This document shows, piece by piece, positions 4,633 to 6,204 of a stretch of 6,204 nucleotides of DNA. The stretch spans positions 1 through 6,204 of the forward strand of contig MGLY01000071.1 of the NCBI GenBank assembly GCA_001794935.1. The letters run 5' to 3'. The translations under genes were made by a program, and so were the position numbers. The stretch is from Chlamydiae bacterium RIFCSPHIGHO2_12_FULL_49_9. GTDB lineage: Bacteria > Chlamydiota > Chlamydiia > Chlamydiales > SM23-39. Numbering within the stretch: the first letter of the stretch is position 1; the number at the start of each line of letters is the position of its first letter. The notes under the pieces were generated by a model. That model was not told the DNA's origin. It saw only the letters and a list, made by a program, of their open reading frames with translations, and did not search any database.

Positions 4633-6204
4633 TAAAAAGAGATGAGTTTGCGAAGAGCGTCTTCGATGTCTTTTTTCTGAGGAAGAACTTCTTCTTCGAG
4701 GTCTTTGCAATAGGGAACCGGACAGTCTTTTCCAGCAACTCTTTGAACAGGGGCGTCGAGGAAGAAAAAGGCCTCTTCGGCAGCCCTTGCGGCAAGCTCT
4801 GCGCCAAAACCGCAGTTGCGGGCAGCTTCGTGGGCAATGAGGAGTTTTCCTGTCTTTTTAACAGACTCGAGAACCGCTTTGAAATCGAGAGGCACAAGCG
4901 TTCGAAGATCGATCACTTCAACCGAAATCCCCTCTTTGCTTAAATTTTCTGCCACTTCAACAGCCATCATCACGGTGATGCCCCATGCGATGATCGTCGC
5001 ATCGGTTCCCGCTCGAACAATATTTGCCTGTCCGAAAGGAAGCAGCTCGTCAGCGCCGGTTTCAGGGCGCGCGCAGAAAAGTCTTTGGCGATAGAGCGCT
5101 TTGTGTTCGAGGAAGATGACCGGATTGGGATCGCGGATCGCTGTTTTGAGAAGTCTTTTTGCATCAGCTGCGTTGCTCGGAATCACAACTTTAAGTCCCG
5201 GACAGTGGCTTAAGAAGGCTTCAATGCTTTGAGAGTGGTAAGGTCCACCCTGAATGTAGCCGCCGTAGGGCATCCGGATCACAACCGGGCAGTTCCATTG
5301 GCCATTGGATCTGTAGTAGAAGCTGGAAAGTTCGTTGAAGAGCTGGTTCATCCCTGTCCACGCGTAGTCGGCAAATTGGATCTCAGCTACCGGTTTATGA
5401 AAACCGTCGACAGAAAGACCAATTGCCAAAGCGACAATCGTCGACTCGGCAAGCGGCGTATTGAAACATCTCTTTTCGCCGAATTTATCTGTGAGAAGAC
5501 GCGTAATGCCGAAAACGCCCCCTTTGCCGCGAGCCACATCCTGTCCGAATACGACAACGCCCAGATCTCTTTCCATCTCTTCAGAAAGCGCATGGTTGAG
5601 CGCGTCCATGATAACGATCGATTCGCCGGGCGCTGATTCTCTAGATCCTGTAACTTCAAATGGCTTAAAGACACCATCCCATGCGCTAGATTTTGTTGGG
5701 AATGGAACCTGATCGGCGAGAGCTGCCGCGTTTTCGATCTCGTCAAAATGTTTTTTTCTTAAAAGATCGAGCTCATCTTGAGTTAAATATTTTTCATCGA
5801 GGAGCCACTTTTCAAAGCGGGCGATCGGATCGCGCGATTTTTCTTCCGCCAAAGTCTCTTCACTTTTGTATTTTTTCGGATCGTCGCTGCTGCTGTGCGC
5901 TGCGATACGGGGAACTTTTGCGACAACAAGGCTGGGCCCAAGACCTGATCTCGCCTTTTTCACTGCCTGGGAAAGAGCCTCTGATGTCTCCACATAGTCG
6001 CATCCGTCGATGTCGAATACGGAGAGCCCTTCATAGCCTCTGGCCATCTTGGTAATCGTGCCGCCCGCTGTTTGCTCGTCGACGGGAACAGAGATCGCCC
6101 AGCCGTTGTCCTGGATGACAAAAACAATCGGCAGATTGTGGACGCAGGAAAAATTCATTGCTTCGTGGAAATCGCCCTGCGATGTCGCGCCGTCCCCGGC
6201 AGAG
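4632..6204 (-). CDS. Fused E1 alpha-beta 2-oxoacid dehydrogenase (2-oxoisovalerate/pyruvate type), N terminus beyond window
   Basis: The protein is the thiamine diphosphate-dependent E1 of a 2-oxoacid dehydrogenase complex; it decarboxylates a 2-oxoacid and passes the acyl group to lipoyl-E2. The frame runs to the right edge, giving 523 visible residues. The alpha part starts inside the ThDP motif (G-D-G-A-T-S-Q-G-D-F-H-E-A-M-N, then D-N-G-W-A-I-S) and includes R-I-A-A-H-S-S-S-D-D-P-K-K-Y, the loop region typical of branched-chain E1 alpha. The beta part starts about 195 residues into the visible piece: F-G-Q-D-V-A-R-G-K-G-G-V-F, N-T-P-L-A-E-S, A-E-I-Q-F-A-D-Y, R-M-P-Y-G-G, H-S-Q-S, V-I-D-L-R-T-L-V-P-L-D and a P-V-P-Y-C-K-D-L-E end. 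E1 alpha and beta are usually separate genes; a fused form annotated as oxoisovalerate dehydrogenase is known in Chlamydia. Substrate cannot be fixed from sequence alone. The ATG at 6158 is internal, not the start. The TAG stop shares one base with the palindromic element. Confidence 0.94.
   Translation of the reverse strand, partial: SAGDGATSQGDFHEAMNFSCVHNLPIVFVIQDNGWAISVPVDEQTAGGTITKMARGYEGLSVFDIDGCDYVETSEALSQAVKKARSGLGPSLVVAKVPRIAAHSSSDDPKKYKSEETLAEEKSRDPIARFEKWLLDEKYLTQDELDLLRKKHFDEIENAAALADQVPFPTKSSAWDGVFKPFEVTGSRESAPGESIVIMDALNHALSEEMERDLGVVVFGQDVARGKGGVFGITRLLTDKFGEKRCFNTPLAESTIVALAIGLSVDGFHKPVAEIQFADYAWTGMNQLFNELSSFYYRSNGQWNCPVVIRMPYGGYIQGGPYHSQSIEAFLSHCPGLKVVIPSNAADAKRLLKTAIRDPNPVIFLEHKALYRQRLFCARPETGADELLPFGQANIVRAGTDATIIAWGITVMMAVEVAENLSKEGISVEVIDLRTLVPLDFKAVLESVKKTGKLLIAHEAARNCGFGAELAARAAEEAFFFLDAPVQRVAGKDCPVPYCKDLEEEVLPQKKDIEDALRKLISF

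Noticed and set aside
4458..4943. A 161-codon open frame on the plus strand running from the second element into the E1 gene
   Set aside because: It is antisense to the well-supported E1 beta region and begins inside the palindromic element; its sequence shows no protein family pattern.
1..6204. tRNA, rRNA, riboswitch or toxin-antitoxin genes
   Set aside because: No convincing cloverleaf, ribosomal motif, riboswitch or paired small genes were seen in the intergenic gaps, all of which are short.

Overview
The window looks like chromosome from a member of the Chlamydiae, most likely an environmental, amoeba-associated (Parachlamydia-like) lineage. This is an inference from gene content: an E1 alpha/beta fusion of the 2-oxoacid dehydrogenase type known from chlamydiae, LigD-type end-joining genes, a Bro-N/DinD-like protein and moderate-to-low GC. 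No rRNA or other marker gene is present to settle it.

Layout from left to right. (1) 1-650, minus: the 5' part of an MBL-fold metallohydrolase of the YycJ/WalJ type, whose second codon region is interrupted in frame by a 182-bp palindromic element at 463-644. (2) 651-760: a divergent intergenic region with a good sigma70-like promoter and a perfect 12-bp palindrome just before the next start. (3) 761-1609, plus: a Bro-N domain protein. (4) 1648-2562, minus, and 2646-4001, plus: two divergent genes that together hold the three enzymatic domains of bacterial LigD. The minus gene is the ATP-dependent ligase and the plus gene is phosphoesterase plus primase-polymerase. The 83 bp between them carry repeated TTGAC/GTCAA half-sites. 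(5) 4078-4449, plus: a small basic, helical protein of unknown function. (6) 4451-4632: a second 182-bp element of the same family. (7) 4632-6204, minus: a fused E1 alpha-beta 2-oxoacid dehydrogenase, cut by the window edge at its N terminus.

The most interesting signal is the pair of 182-bp elements. Each has terminal inverted repeats of about 58 bp, two internal hairpins and an apparent 4-bp target duplication (GTTC for the first, TAAA for the second). Removing one element plus one duplication copy restores a normal gene layout at both sites: a normal MBL N terminus (M-N-G-F-C-P-L-A-S-G-S-K-G-N) at the first, and overlapping convergent stop codons at the second. The inner hairpins sit at matching offsets in both copies, differ in sequence, and keep pairing through several double changes. 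Element plus duplication is 186 bp (62 codons), so insertion preserves reading frame, and the first copy is open in the host frame. This resembles the protein-coding palindromic elements of Rickettsia. I know of no description of this family, but I could not search for one.

Functionally, the two ligD genes would serve two-protein non-homologous end joining with Ku; no Ku gene is visible here. The E1 fusion feeds acyl groups to a lipoamide-based E2. The MBL, Bro-N and small helical proteins have no evident functional link to these.
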